Of a stretch of 64,000 bases of DNA, positions 49,493 through 58,769 are shown piece by piece (positions within the stretch are counted from its first letter, which is position 1; each line of letters starts with the position of its first letter). The translations under genes and the position numbers were made by a program. Origin of the DNA: Petasospora fabianii (taxonomy: Eukaryota; Ascomycota; Saccharomycetes; Phaffomycetales; Wickerhamomycetaceae); NCBI GenBank assembly GCA_022641835.1, contig CP048716.1:744001-808000 (forward strand). Direction: 5' to 3'. The notes under the pieces are model-generated. The model was not told the origin of the DNA. It made no database searches and saw nothing but the letters and a program-made list of their open reading frames with translations.

Positions 49493-51010
49493 TCAGTCCT
49501 TCTTGGCCGTTGGTTTTGGTGGCTGTCTTGTACTGTTACCCGAAGATGTTTCGTTATCTTCATCATCAGATCCGAGGTTGAGACTATCAGCATCATCTCC
49601 TGCAACGTTGTGATATCCACCTGTAGATCCATCTTGAAGTGATTGGAGATCGTCAAGCTCAAAGTCAGCGGCATTCTCCGGGTCAGTTGGCAACTGGGAG
49701 GAGGCAGCCAACATGTATGAATACTCTGTTGGTCTCCAGAGGAAGGCAATCAAGTTGAAGATCACAAAGTAAACAAGCGATGGCCAGAAATCAAGGAAGA
49801 AGAAACGGGACTTCCAGTGCTGCTCGATCAACTCGGTTGTAGACATGCCGATGAAGATGAATGAGGAAACGATAATACCGAGAATCAACACCAGTAGGGA
49901 GACAAAGATGATGCGGAACAATTTTCTGTACATGTCGAGTTTGATCTGCTGCTTCTGTGAAGCGAGAAGAGCAGTTGTGGCACCCAATGATTTCAAAGTG
50001 GTGACGTAAAAGATACCTGTTGTTATCACTACTGGGAGTGAAAGAAGACCAACCCATGATCCTTCATCTGCAGCACCTGGTGCTGCCAAGTAGTTTGTGA
50101 TGATGTAGAGCAAGCAGAAGAAAAGGTGAACACCTGCAAAGATTCTGCACTTAAGCATCAATTTTCTGTCGAGCTTTGGATACACAATTCCATAACCCAA
50201 AGCGATAACAAGAAGTAAGAAGAAAGAGAATGTGAACTTGATACTTTGCATAATAGATACAAACACCATGTAAACCTTGACGCCAGCATCAGCAGTTCCC
50301 TTTCTGTTGGTTAGATCGTAGTATCCCCACACCATTACAGATTCAAGTATTAGGAATATGAAGAAAGCCGAGATATACTTCTGCAATGGCAAAATGGAAT
50401 TACGATGTCTGTAGAAACTGAATCCATAATAGAAGAAAGCCAATGCATAAGCAATTGCCAAAGCTGCATAAAGTGCAAGCTTAGGGAACTCAGCAGCAGC
50501 CAAGTTACCAAAGGAGTTTCTGAAGTTAACTGTGACATCGAAATTGGCCTCATATTCATCATAAACAACGGCACAATAGTAACCTGTATGTTTTACCATG
50601 TACTTGATGCCACCATCACCAACTTCACTAAGCTTGTACGAAAGGATCTCAGACTTGTTTTTACCATCGCCAGTATTTGATAGGAACATTCCCTCGTGTG
50701 TCTCACCACATAGTCCAAGATCAATGGCCTCCTTGTCACAGATGTACTTGGTGTTACCATCGCTTAGCTTCTTCCCTAGGAGGTCAAAGTCCTGGTACTC
50801 AAAGATCATAACGGCCATATCGAAACCACCACCATCACCTTTATATGTCTCGAGAGAGGTGGATATGTATGGATTCACATTACCTCCAAAGGCAGCCCTG
50901 TCATACATACCGGAACACGCTTGTTTGCGGTTGGCTGTGAGGTACTCCTTATTAGCGGAACATAGCGAGGCTCCGAAGGCGACACCCGCCAGTATACTCG
51001 TGAGCTGCAT
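49493..51010 (-). CDS. PTM1: Ptm1-like seven-TM Golgi membrane protein (LU7TM family)
   Basis: 505 residues, against 523 in S. cerevisiae Ptm1. A signal peptide (MQLTSILAGVAFGASLCSA) leads to a luminal domain of about 170 residues that has paired cysteines. A seven-TM block follows from about residue 175 (ALYAALAIAYALAFFYYGFS, AFFIFLILESVMVWGYYDL and further helices to about 420). A cytosolic tail is acidic and Ser-rich (DDADSLNLGSDDEDNETSSG). The lung-seven-transmembrane family includes Ptm1 and YHL017W, which travel through the late Golgi; their biochemical role is unclear. It is divergent from UBP12. Confidence 0.88.
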   Translation of the reverse strand: MQLTSILAGVAFGASLCSANKEYLTANRKQACSGMYDRAAFGGNVNPYISTSLETYKGDGGGFDMAVMIFEYQDFDLLGKKLSDGNTKYICDKEAIDLGLCGETHEGMFLSNTGDGKNKSEILSYKLSEVGDGGIKYMVKHTGYYCAVVYDEYEANFDVTVNFRNSFGNLAAAEFPKLALYAALAIAYALAFFYYGFSFYRHRNSILPLQKYISAFFIFLILESVMVWGYYDLTNRKGTADAGVKVYMVFVSIMQSIKFTFSFFLLLVIALGYGIVYPKLDRKLMLKCRIFAGVHLFFCLLYIITNYLAAPGAADEGSWVGLLSLPVVITTGIFYVTTLKSLGATTALLASQKQQIKLDMYRKLFRIIFVSLLVLILGIIVSSFIFIGMSTTELIEQHWKSRFFFLDFWPSLVYFVIFNLIAFLWRPTEYSYMLAASSQLPTDPENAADFELDDLQSLQDGSTGGYHNVAGDDADSLNLGSDDEDNETSSGNSTRQPPKPTAKKD

Positions 51011-51528
51011 TTATCTCGTATTGTGTATAGGGGGACCAACGAGTGAACTGTTTGCCTGCGATTGTGGAGCTTAGCAAAAGGTTCAATTGATCACTGGTGA
51101 AAGAGAATCTTTGTAGTACGTGGCTTCGCCCGCCTCCCTAACGAATCTTCGTGAACCCGAAATGCCCGCCAAGCCTTTTTCTTTTAATTAAATTACTTTG
51201 CTGTGGGATCGAACTGGTGACTATTTTTTTTATTTATCAGAATTGATTACATAAGCAGATCCATCCGGTCTTTCTCCATTTACTCCGGGCAAAAAAGCAG
51301 CCGGCAATCTGACGCTGATGAAGGCAAGACATTGAACTTTAGAGCTAGGTTATAGCACTAATTGCCCAGGCGGCTAATCTGAAAGTCATTCCATCGACTT
51401 CAAAGGCTTTCAGAGTTTCAATAAAGCTTTTCCAGTGGGCTTGAAGCACTGTTCTTTAACCTGATTGGGGCTTCTGAACACAGCACAAACTAGGACCCCT
51501 ACCTCAACTGCAAAGGCAGCCGTGCACA
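51011..51528. promoter_or_regulatory. Divergent promoter, PTM1 / UBP12
   Basis: 518 bases with a T-rich run at 51222-51237. A TTCGATCCC-type T-loop string on the minus strand (near 51205-51213) does not fold into a tRNA. No gene recognised. Confidence 0.4.
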
Positions 51529-54500
51529 ATGGCAGAGGACGAACAAGCTGTTGTTGACCTCACAATGTCAGACTACAGCGATGCCCTGGAGAATCAACCG
51601 ACCTCCCAGGCAACTATCACCCACGCGGACAGTGTGTCCGCTTCCCCAGATCCAGATTCAAATCAAAAGATAGAGACTGCTTCTAAGACGTTACCGCCGA
51701 TCGATGAACAACGATCCATCATCGCCCAGCTCTTCAATGCAACGCCGATTGTCGAGGGTACACTTCTCTTTGTGATCCCCAGTGTATGGTGGAACGCCTT
51801 TTTGGCTGTCGAGTTTGAAAGTACTGAAGACGCTCAGAACAAGTTGGGCGTCATCAATGTGGATGGCATCTTGAAAGAAGGTGATGTCTTCTGTGACCAG
51901 AACCATTTACCGTTGTCTGCTGTCACTGAGAACGTATTCAACCAACTTAGGGAATGGTACGGTGTAAGCAACGATGTTGGTGTCACAACTCATGCCATCA
52001 AGACAGATGACGGTCAACTTATCCCAGAGTTTGCTAAGCCAATGTTCTATCTCCACCATCTTCTTGCAGATAATGGGTTTTCTCACCATTTATCCCGCTA
52101 TAACACCTCCTATGCATCAATCCCAATGTTTTCACTCTCACGTTTGAACACCTTGGGAGACTTGGTACAGAAATCAGTTCAGGTGCTTCTACATAAGGAG
52201 GGAAAGACACTTCGTGAGGCAGCCAACAAGAAGTACCGCTTATGGTTGATCAGAGATCCAAATGAAAGTAGTTTGAACTACCAGTTTTACACATCCACAT
52301 TCACCAACATCAATGAAAAGGCATCAATCAAGAAGGCACATATGGGTACCACTCTCAAGGATGCCGATTTAACAATTATGCATTTGGTAATCGAAGAGAA
52401 GGTAAAGAACCATTCAGAGTCATCATCAACGAGGCGATCATCCATCACAAAATCATACTGGCCCTCAGACTACAACTACCTCTTCCCACCAAAGCCGTCA
52501 GATGGTACAATCGGCTTGCAAAATTTGGGGAACACTTGCTACATGAACTCTGCATTGCAGTGTCTTGTCCATATTCCAGAGTTGACACAGTACTTCATGT
52601 ATGGTTGCTATCAAACCGAACTCAACACAGACAATCCGTTGGGTATGGATGGTAAAGTCGCTATGAGCTTTGCTCATTTGGTCTCTAGCTTATTTGATAA
52701 GAAGTCAAACCGTGGCACCTCTTTCACTCCTCGAGACTTCAAGAGCACAATCGGGTACTTCAACAGTATGTTCTCTGGCTACCACCAACAGGACTCGCAG
52801 GAGTTCTTAGCATTCTTGCTTGATGGCTTGCATGAGGACTTGAACAGAATCATCAAAAAACCAATTACTGAGAAGCCAGAGTTGAATGGTCATGAAGATG
52901 CTAAGAATCTCGACAAGATTGCAGAGTTGGCTCAAAAGAGTTGGGAACAGCATAAGCTCAGAAACGATTCCGTGATCATTGACTTATTTGTTGGTATGTA
53001 CAAGTCTACACTCATCTGTCCTGTGTGCGATAAGATCTCCATCACATTCGATCCATTCAGTGATTTGACTCTTCCTTTGCCTGTGGATGAAGTTTGGAGC
53101 AGAACTATCAATTTATTTTTGGAGGATGGTCCTATCAAGTCTTTCGAAGTTGAGTTGAACAAGACCGCTACATACAGTCAACTCAAGCAATACGTTGCCA
53201 AGAAATTGGATTTGAATCCAGATCATTTGTTCACAGCTGAAGTGTGGAACTCTCAATTCTACAGAAACTTTGAATCTTCAGAGTCACAGTCTGGTTACTT
53301 GCCACTCTCGGAGTTGATGTCCGATGAGGACAACATCTACATGTATGAAGTACGTCATACACCTACTGACATTCTTGTTCCCGTCATTTGCACAGCGAAC
53401 CCACCTTCTAATACGCCATCCGCATTCGGTGTTCCATTCATTATTGCATTGAGTCCAAATGATCGCAAATCGTTTGGTTCTATCAGACAGAAGCTTGAAC
53501 ACAAGGTTGAACAGCTTAGTACTTTCCACTACTTCTCCAAAGTTCGCTCTAATCAGGCAAGTAAGAAGTTTACTCTTAATGACTTCCCACTCTTGTCCCG
53601 CACTTCTGATGGTTATGAATCTGACGTATCTATGGCTAACCCAGAGATCTCTGGTGATTATGCATTTAAGATCAAGCTTTTTGATTCTTCGAGAGAATCC
53701 AAGCTAAGAAACACCAGACGTCGTACACAACGCAGTACAACGTATGGAGCAGGAGGAAGTCAATCATCAGATGATTCTGAGGATAAGGTCTGGTTACCAA
53801 ACTCCCGCAATAATTTCACTAATCTTCCTGATTTGCTTGATCTTCTTGATGATAAGAAGAAATCGCTCTATACATATGCTAAGAAGTTGGATATTGACAG
53901 TTCTAATGAATCTGGTGAGATTTCTACACCGGCATCTAAGGAAGGAGAGGTGATTGAGCTTTCGAGTGATGACGAGGAAGAAGAAGCCCTTACGGAACCT
54001 AAGGAGACTGAAGTCGACATTGGGACTAAGATTAATGATGGTAATTCTGGTACAAGTGCTAATACCGATCTCAAGATGACGACATCGAGTGATGATGACC
54101 AATCAACTCCTGAGTTTGAGATTGAGCCATTGACATCGAGCATAATGTTTGCATCAAAGGCTACTGATAGTCCCGCTGATCCCCCATCTGATCTTGGTCA
54201 AGTTGACTCGCCAATTGAGCCAAGATATCTTGTTAATGCACACACTGCCTTGGTTTTGGAATGGACACCAGACTCATTTGATACATTCTTCTTTGGACAA
54301 GAAGGTGAAGGTGAAGATGGTAAGGATACATGGAGCTCTCCACAGCCAATTGTCAATGAAGAGGTTGACGAATCCAAGAAGAGAAGAGCCTCGAAGAAGA
54401 ACGAGGTTCTCACTTTGGACCAATGTCTCAGATTGTTTTCTAAACCTGAAGTGTTGAGTGATCAAGATTTGTGGTACTGTTCAACATGTAAGGAACATCG

Positions 54501-55386
54501 TCAAGCATCTAAGCAAATCCAGATTTGGAACACACCTGATATCTTAACGATTCATTTGAAGAGATTCCAAAATCAAAGAAGCTTTAGTGATAAGATTGAT
54601 GCAGTTGTTGATTTCCCAATTGAAGGTCTTGATATGTCTCCATACATTGCCTCCTCCTTGGTCAACAAAGATGGTGCTATCTATGACTTGATTGCTGTTG
54701 ATAACCATTATGGTGGTATTGGAGGTGGTCATTACACTGCATATGCTAAGAACTTTATTGATGGTAAATGGTATTACTACAATGATTCCCATGTATCATT
54801 GACTGATCCTGAGAAGTCTATCAGTGGTGCTGCATACTTGTTGTTTTACAGAAGAAGAGGTTGTGAGGCATTAGGTGGTGATAAATTGAAGCAATTGTTG
54901 GCAACTTCGAGAGCTGAACATGATGAGCGTGAAAAGAGACAACGTGAGTTGGATGAAAAGATGTACAAGGAGAACATTGATCCAGATGAGGATGACTCTA
55001 GTGATGATGAAGCTGAATTAGATGGTGCACTTGCTGATAGTGATGAATCGCTTTCTTGTGATGAGCTTGATGTTGAACCAGAGGTGAAACACGTTACTGC
55101 TCATATGATCCCATTAGAGAGCACCGGTGCTGATGATGATTCTAGTGATAACGTTTCTATCCCAGTTGGGACCGATGATGAAGATGATCAATCTGCACAA
55201 CGTCGTAAGCAACGACTGATAAGTCGTCGCAAGGGACTTGACAGATCTTTACTATTTAGTGATTCGGGTATGTCGATGCAGAGTGATCTGGAATCTCCTG
55301 CAGCTACAGGTCCTGGTTCACCAGCTAGTGATGATAACTGTTCAGAGTATTCATCTACGGTGAACCCACCAGTCCAGTCAATTTGA
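51529..55386 (+). CDS. UBP12: Ubiquitin-specific protease Ubp12
   Basis: 1285 residues, against 1254 in S. cerevisiae. An N-terminal DUSP domain lies at about 60-190 (VEGTLLFVIPSVWWNAFLAV). The USP catalytic region is split by long insertions: Cys box GLQNLGNTCYMNSALQ with Cys337, a zinc-ribbon pair (CPVC and later CSTC), and the His box GGGHYTAYAKN with His1068, plus NDSHV (Asp1086). Ubp12 cleaves ubiquitin from substrates including mitofusin Fzo1 and Gpa1-pathway proteins. A ubiquitin-like segment sits in the insertion (about 535-620), as in USP4/15 relatives. The C terminus is acidic and Ser-rich. It is the largest gene of the window and is intact. Confidence 0.93.
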   Translation: MAEDEQAVVDLTMSDYSDALENQPTSQATITHADSVSASPDPDSNQKIETASKTLPPIDEQRSIIAQLFNATPIVEGTLLFVIPSVWWNAFLAVEFESTEDAQNKLGVINVDGILKEGDVFCDQNHLPLSAVTENVFNQLREWYGVSNDVGVTTHAIKTDDGQLIPEFAKPMFYLHHLLADNGFSHHLSRYNTSYASIPMFSLSRLNTLGDLVQKSVQVLLHKEGKTLREAANKKYRLWLIRDPNESSLNYQFYTSTFTNINEKASIKKAHMGTTLKDADLTIMHLVIEEKVKNHSESSSTRRSSITKSYWPSDYNYLFPPKPSDGTIGLQNLGNTCYMNSALQCLVHIPELTQYFMYGCYQTELNTDNPLGMDGKVAMSFAHLVSSLFDKKSNRGTSFTPRDFKSTIGYFNSMFSGYHQQDSQEFLAFLLDGLHEDLNRIIKKPITEKPELNGHEDAKNLDKIAELAQKSWEQHKLRNDSVIIDLFVGMYKSTLICPVCDKISITFDPFSDLTLPLPVDEVWSRTINLFLEDGPIKSFEVELNKTATYSQLKQYVAKKLDLNPDHLFTAEVWNSQFYRNFESSESQSGYLPLSELMSDEDNIYMYEVRHTPTDILVPVICTANPPSNTPSAFGVPFIIALSPNDRKSFGSIRQKLEHKVEQLSTFHYFSKVRSNQASKKFTLNDFPLLSRTSDGYESDVSMANPEISGDYAFKIKLFDSSRESKLRNTRRRTQRSTTYGAGGSQSSDDSEDKVWLPNSRNNFTNLPDLLDLLDDKKKSLYTYAKKLDIDSSNESGEISTPASKEGEVIELSSDDEEEEALTEPKETEVDIGTKINDGNSGTSANTDLKMTTSSDDDQSTPEFEIEPLTSSIMFASKATDSPADPPSDLGQVDSPIEPRYLVNAHTALVLEWTPDSFDTFFFGQEGEGEDGKDTWSSPQPIVNEEVDESKKRRASKKNEVLTLDQCLRLFSKPEVLSDQDLWYCSTCKEHRQASKQIQIWNTPDILTIHLKRFQNQRSFSDKIDAVVDFPIEGLDMSPYIASSLVNKDGAIYDLIAVDNHYGGIGGGHYTAYAKNFIDGKWYYYNDSHVSLTDPEKSISGAAYLLFYRRRGCEALGGDKLKQLLATSRAEHDEREKRQRELDEKMYKENIDPDEDDSSDDEAELDGALADSDESLSCDELDVEPEVKHVTAHMIPLESTGADDDSSDNVSIPVGTDDEDDQSAQRRKQRLISRRKGLDRSLLFSDSGMSMQSDLESPAATGPGSPASDDNCSEYSSTVNPPVQSI

Positions 55387-55760
55387 ATAATTAGAAGAGA
55401 ATGCATGGTAATAGACACCTAAGGACTTATGAATCAAGACTAGATCTTACAAAGCAAGAGACTAACTATTACCCCGCCTAGACCCCTGACTATTGTGTAA
55501 GCGATATCGAACCATCTCCGAAGCAGCCAATCAGCGCGCGACTTTTGCGACTTTTGTCAGCGATGAGCTTTGGGTTCGGGCCCAGGCAATTGTGGGGAGA
55601 TGCCATCCGAGTCTCTTGAAACTGGCAAAGCTGTAGGGTTTAACTGTGGGGGGAGAAATTCATATAAAAGCCGTGCAGTGCCCGCGCAAACATTTTGTAG
55701 TAGCCTAATTGTTCGGTAGTAGTATCATCAGATCATAAGAGATATCCGAGACGAGACATA
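55387..55760. promoter_or_regulatory. Promoter of CCP1
   Basis: 374 bases. A TATA-like CATATAAAAG sits at about 55660-55670, roughly 95 bases upstream of the ATG. CG-rich patch near 55530-55540 (CCAATCAGCGCGCG) includes a CCAAT box, which fits Hap-complex control of a mitochondrial haem protein. Confidence 0.55.
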
Positions 55761-56879
55761 ATGGCCACTGCTATTAGACTTCCACACGTCTCGAGACGTG
55801 CACTTGTTGCATTAACAGGTATTACCACAGTTGCATCTGCTACATATGTTTATTCAAAGCAGAAACAACAGCAACAGAAGACCACTTTTTCCCCCTTTAA
55901 CAACAAGAACAATAACAACAATAAGAATGGTGTTGTTGGAGGTACACTTGCCTCAGCTGTTGCATTGAACCAAGCTGATACGCCCGAGCATAGTAAGGCT
56001 GATTATCAAAAAGTTTACAATGCAATTGCACAACGTATTCGTGATGATGATGAATATGATGATTATATTGGTTGGGGACCTGTCTTAGTTCGTTATGCTT
56101 GGCATTCTAGTGGAACTTATACAGCTCCAACACCTGGATGTCCATTCAGTGGTGGATCATTTGGTGGAACTATTAGACATCCAAAGGAGATTGGTGATGG
56201 TGCTAATAATGGATTACAAAATGCTGAATGGTTTATGAGAGGTATCTACAAGGAATTCCCATGGTTAAGTTGGGGTGATTTAGCTACACTTGGTGGTGTT
56301 GTTGCTATTCAAGAGATGGGTGGTCCAAAGATTGGATGGAGAGCTGGAAGACACGATTCTGGTGCAGAGACAGTTATGGTTTCTAAATTACCAGATGCAT
56401 CACAAAATGCTGATTATGTTAGAAACTTATTTGCAAGAATGGGATTTGAAGATCGTGAAACTGTTAGTTTGATTGGTGCTCATGCACTTGGTTCATGTCA
56501 TGTTGATGCACCAAGATATGAAGGTCAAGAAGGTCCAATTATTAAAGGTTCTGGATACATTGGAAGATGGACAGCATCTCCAAACGTTTTCACTAATGAA
56601 TTCTTTAAATTATTACTTGAAGATGGTAAATGGCATTGGAAGAAATGGGATGGGCCAAAGCAATATTGGAGTGATGATGGATTAATGATGCTTCCTGCTG
56701 ATATGGCACTTGTTGAAGATGCTAATTATAAGAAGATTGTCGAGATGTATGCTAAGGACCAGGATTTGTACTTTAAGGACTTTGCAAAGGATTTCCAAAA
56801 GTTATTAGAGCTTGGTATTGACTTCCCAAAGAGTACTGAGACTTGGTACTTTGATACTCTTGATGAACAAGAGATTTAA
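55761..56879 (+). CDS. CCP1: Cytochrome c peroxidase (Ccp1), mitochondrial
   Basis: 372 residues. The N terminus has a basic presequence (MATAIRLPHVSRRALVAL), a hydrophobic sorting segment, then an Asn-rich spacer (about 46-55), resembling a bipartite intermembrane-space signal. Catalytic residues are present: Arg111, Trp114 and His115 (VRYAWHSSGT), proximal His241 (GAHALG), radical Trp270 (GYIGRWTASPNVF) and Asp314 (MMLPAD). The haem enzyme reduces H2O2 with cytochrome c. Relative to S. cerevisiae there is an insertion at PTPGCPF and another of 13 residues between the proximal His and the radical Trp. The IRHPKEIGDGANNGLQNAEW stretch also recalls the ascorbate peroxidase/CCP hybrid group. 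Codon use is AT-richer than neighbours. Confidence 0.9.
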   Translation: MATAIRLPHVSRRALVALTGITTVASATYVYSKQKQQQQKTTFSPFNNKNNNNNKNGVVGGTLASAVALNQADTPEHSKADYQKVYNAIAQRIRDDDEYDDYIGWGPVLVRYAWHSSGTYTAPTPGCPFSGGSFGGTIRHPKEIGDGANNGLQNAEWFMRGIYKEFPWLSWGDLATLGGVVAIQEMGGPKIGWRAGRHDSGAETVMVSKLPDASQNADYVRNLFARMGFEDRETVSLIGAHALGSCHVDAPRYEGQEGPIIKGSGYIGRWTASPNVFTNEFFKLLLEDGKWHWKKWDGPKQYWSDDGLMMLPADMALVEDANYKKIVEMYAKDQDLYFKDFAKDFQKLLELGIDFPKSTETWYFDTLDEQEI

Positions 56880-56912
56880 GGTGTTATTTATTGAATAAAC
56901 ATATTCTTACAT

Positions 56913-56960
56913 TTACACTTACACTTACACTTACACTTACACTTACACTTACACTTACAC
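56913..56960. repeat. TTACAC hexamer microsatellite, 8 copies
   Basis: Eight uninterrupted copies of TTACAC start 34 bases after the CCP1 stop. An imperfect copy follows. The tract is in the probable 3'-UTR or immediate downstream flank. Confidence 0.95.
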
Positions 56961-57176
56961 ACTTAGATTACATATGAACCTCGGCTCAAGAAGATAATGT
57001 ATCATTATGTAAAGCTTTGTACTCCACTTGACCGAAGGTAACACCCGCACACCATTATTGGTTTTTTAAATAAATTAAATTAATTAAATTAAAATAAATA
57101 AAAGAAATGTAACATCCTAACACCATTTATTTTATTAAATATTTAAATAAATAAAATGAATAAAATCTGGGGCAAA

Positions 57177-57198
57177 CGGAAGATCCCGGGATCTTCCG
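57177..57198. repeat. 22-bp perfect palindrome
   Basis: Two 11-base arms meet without a spacer at 57187/57188, centred on CCCGGG. The left arm is CGGAAGATCCC. It is adjacent to the second pure A/T block. Confidence 0.95.
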
Positions 57199-57575
57199 GT
57201 TAAAGAGAAGAAGAGCAAAGCCGAGAGTCGGCAAAGGGGCATTGGAGCTTAGATAGGTTCATTTGATGGATTCATTTGAATGATAGATTCATTTGAATAG
57301 TTAAGTCATATGATTAGTGATTGGATAGATGGTGTTTATATATTCATAGATACATATTGAAGATATAAGATTAGTATATACAATAGATCATCTATAATGA
57401 AGAAAAGATACCACGGCATAAATAAATACCCCCGCCATCCGGAGCAGCCCGGGTGGCGATAAGAGTCACTTGACTCACCCGGCCCGGAGAAAAAACTGTG
57501 AGAAGGCAGGGGAAATTTTCCATTTAAATAGAAGAAACACCCTTTCCCTTAACACAACTCTGTTGACACCCTTAG

Positions 57576-58769
57576 ATGCTTCGTCTATTGACATCAAATA
57601 GTAAACGTCCCATCACAATGTCAGCACAACAAAGACTCTCCCAGATTGGTGCCCACCTTACTGCAGACCGTAAGAGGGCTTCATTGTCCCCAGTTCATCC
57701 ATATAAAGTTACCGTTATTGGATCTGGTAATTGGGGTACTACAATTGCTAAAGTTGTCGCTGAGAACACTGCTGAGAGACCTGAACTCTTTGAACGTCAA
57801 GTTGATATGTGGGTGTTTGAAGAGAAGATCAATGGTGAGAACTTAACAGAGATTATTAATACTAAGCATGAGAATGTTAAGTATCTTCCAGGTATTAGAC
57901 TTCCAGATAACTTACATGCTGAACCATCTATCGTTAAGGCTGCAGAGAATGCTGATTTACTCATCTTTAACATCCCACATCAATTTTTGCCAAGTATCAC
58001 TAAGCAACTTAAGAATGCAAACTTGAAACCATACGTTAGAGCAATTTCATGTCTTAAGGGTCTCGAAGTTACAACTTCTGGTTGTAAATTGCTTTCAACT
58101 TATATCACTGAGAACCTTGGTATCCACTGTGGTGCACTCTCTGGTGCTAACTTGGCTCCAGAAGTTGCTAAGGAGAAATGGTCCGAGACCACCGTGGCTT
58201 ATAGAACACCTTTGGATTTCCAAGGTGTTGGTAAGGACATTGACAGAGTTGTACTTAGAGCTGCATTCCACAGACCATACTTCCATGTTAGAGTCATTGA
58301 AGATGTTGCAGGTGTTTCTCTCGCTGGTGCTTTGAAGAATGTTGTTGCTCTTGGTGTTGGTTTCGTTCATGGTTTGAACTGGGGTGATAATGCCGCTTCT
58401 GCTATCCAGAGATTTGGTTTGAATGAAACAATCAAGTTTGCAGAGGTTTTCTTCCCAGGTGAAACTAATCAGGACACTTTCACAAAGGAATCTGCTGGTG
58501 TTGCTGATCTTATTACTACTTGTGCCGGTGGTAGAAACGTTAGAGTCGCTAAGGAGATGGCAATCACTGGTAAATCTGCTCAGGAAGTTGAGAAGGAGAT
58601 CTTGAATGGTCAATCTGCTCAAGGTATTATCACTTGTAAAGAAGTTCATGAATTGCTTAAGGCTAAGAACTTGACTAAAGAGTTCCCATTGTTTGAAGCC
58701 ATTTACCAGATTGTTTACGGTACTGAGTCCATTGAGAGATTACCAGAATTGATTGAGGAGTCTGAGTAG
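57576..58769 (+). CDS. GPD1: NAD-dependent glycerol-3-phosphate dehydrogenase (Gpd1/Gpd2)
   Basis: 397 residues, against 391 in S. cerevisiae Gpd1. The NAD-binding motif is IGSGNWGTTIAKV. Conserved segments are IPHQFL, GALSGANLAPEVA, FHRPYFHVRVIEDVAGVSLA, KNVVALGVGFVHGL and AGGRNVRVAKEM. It reduces dihydroxyacetone phosphate for glycerol production in osmotic and redox balance. The N terminus MLRLLTSNSKRPITM is basic and presequence-like. Residues 20-28 (RLSQIGAHL) fit the peroxisomal PTS2 consensus, as in yeast Gpd1, and a second ATG at residue 15 would give a shorter form that starts just before it. Gpd1 versus Gpd2 cannot be decided; the single copy seen may serve both roles. Confidence 0.93.
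   Translation: MLRLLTSNSKRPITMSAQQRLSQIGAHLTADRKRASLSPVHPYKVTVIGSGNWGTTIAKVVAENTAERPELFERQVDMWVFEEKINGENLTEIINTKHENVKYLPGIRLPDNLHAEPSIVKAAENADLLIFNIPHQFLPSITKQLKNANLKPYVRAISCLKGLEVTTSGCKLLSTYITENLGIHCGALSGANLAPEVAKEKWSETTVAYRTPLDFQGVGKDIDRVVLRAAFHRPYFHVRVIEDVAGVSLAGALKNVVALGVGFVHGLNWGDNAASAIQRFGLNETIKFAEVFFPGETNQDTFTKESAGVADLITTCAGGRNVRVAKEMAITGKSAQEVEKEILNGQSAQGIITCKEVHELLKAKNLTKEFPLFEAIYQIVYGTESIERLPELIEESE

Larger units (their letters stand above)
56880..57575. promoter_or_regulatory. Repeat-rich CCP1 / GPD intergenic region
   Basis: 696 bases with a hexamer repeat in the CCP1 3' flank, two pure A/T blocks (about 57062-57103 and 57125-57157), a 22-bp palindrome, and a GC-rich imperfect inverted repeat at 57433-57458 (CGCCATCC / GGGTGGCG). 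An inverted pair of Gcn4/AP-1-like half-sites, GAGTCA and TGACTC, is at 57463-57476, and AGGGG (stress-element core) is near 57508. The right half is probably the GPD promoter. Confidence 0.5.

Noticed and set aside
51195-51245. TTCGATCCC-type string on the minus strand
   Set aside because: Flanked by A/T runs where a tRNA body should be; no cloverleaf.
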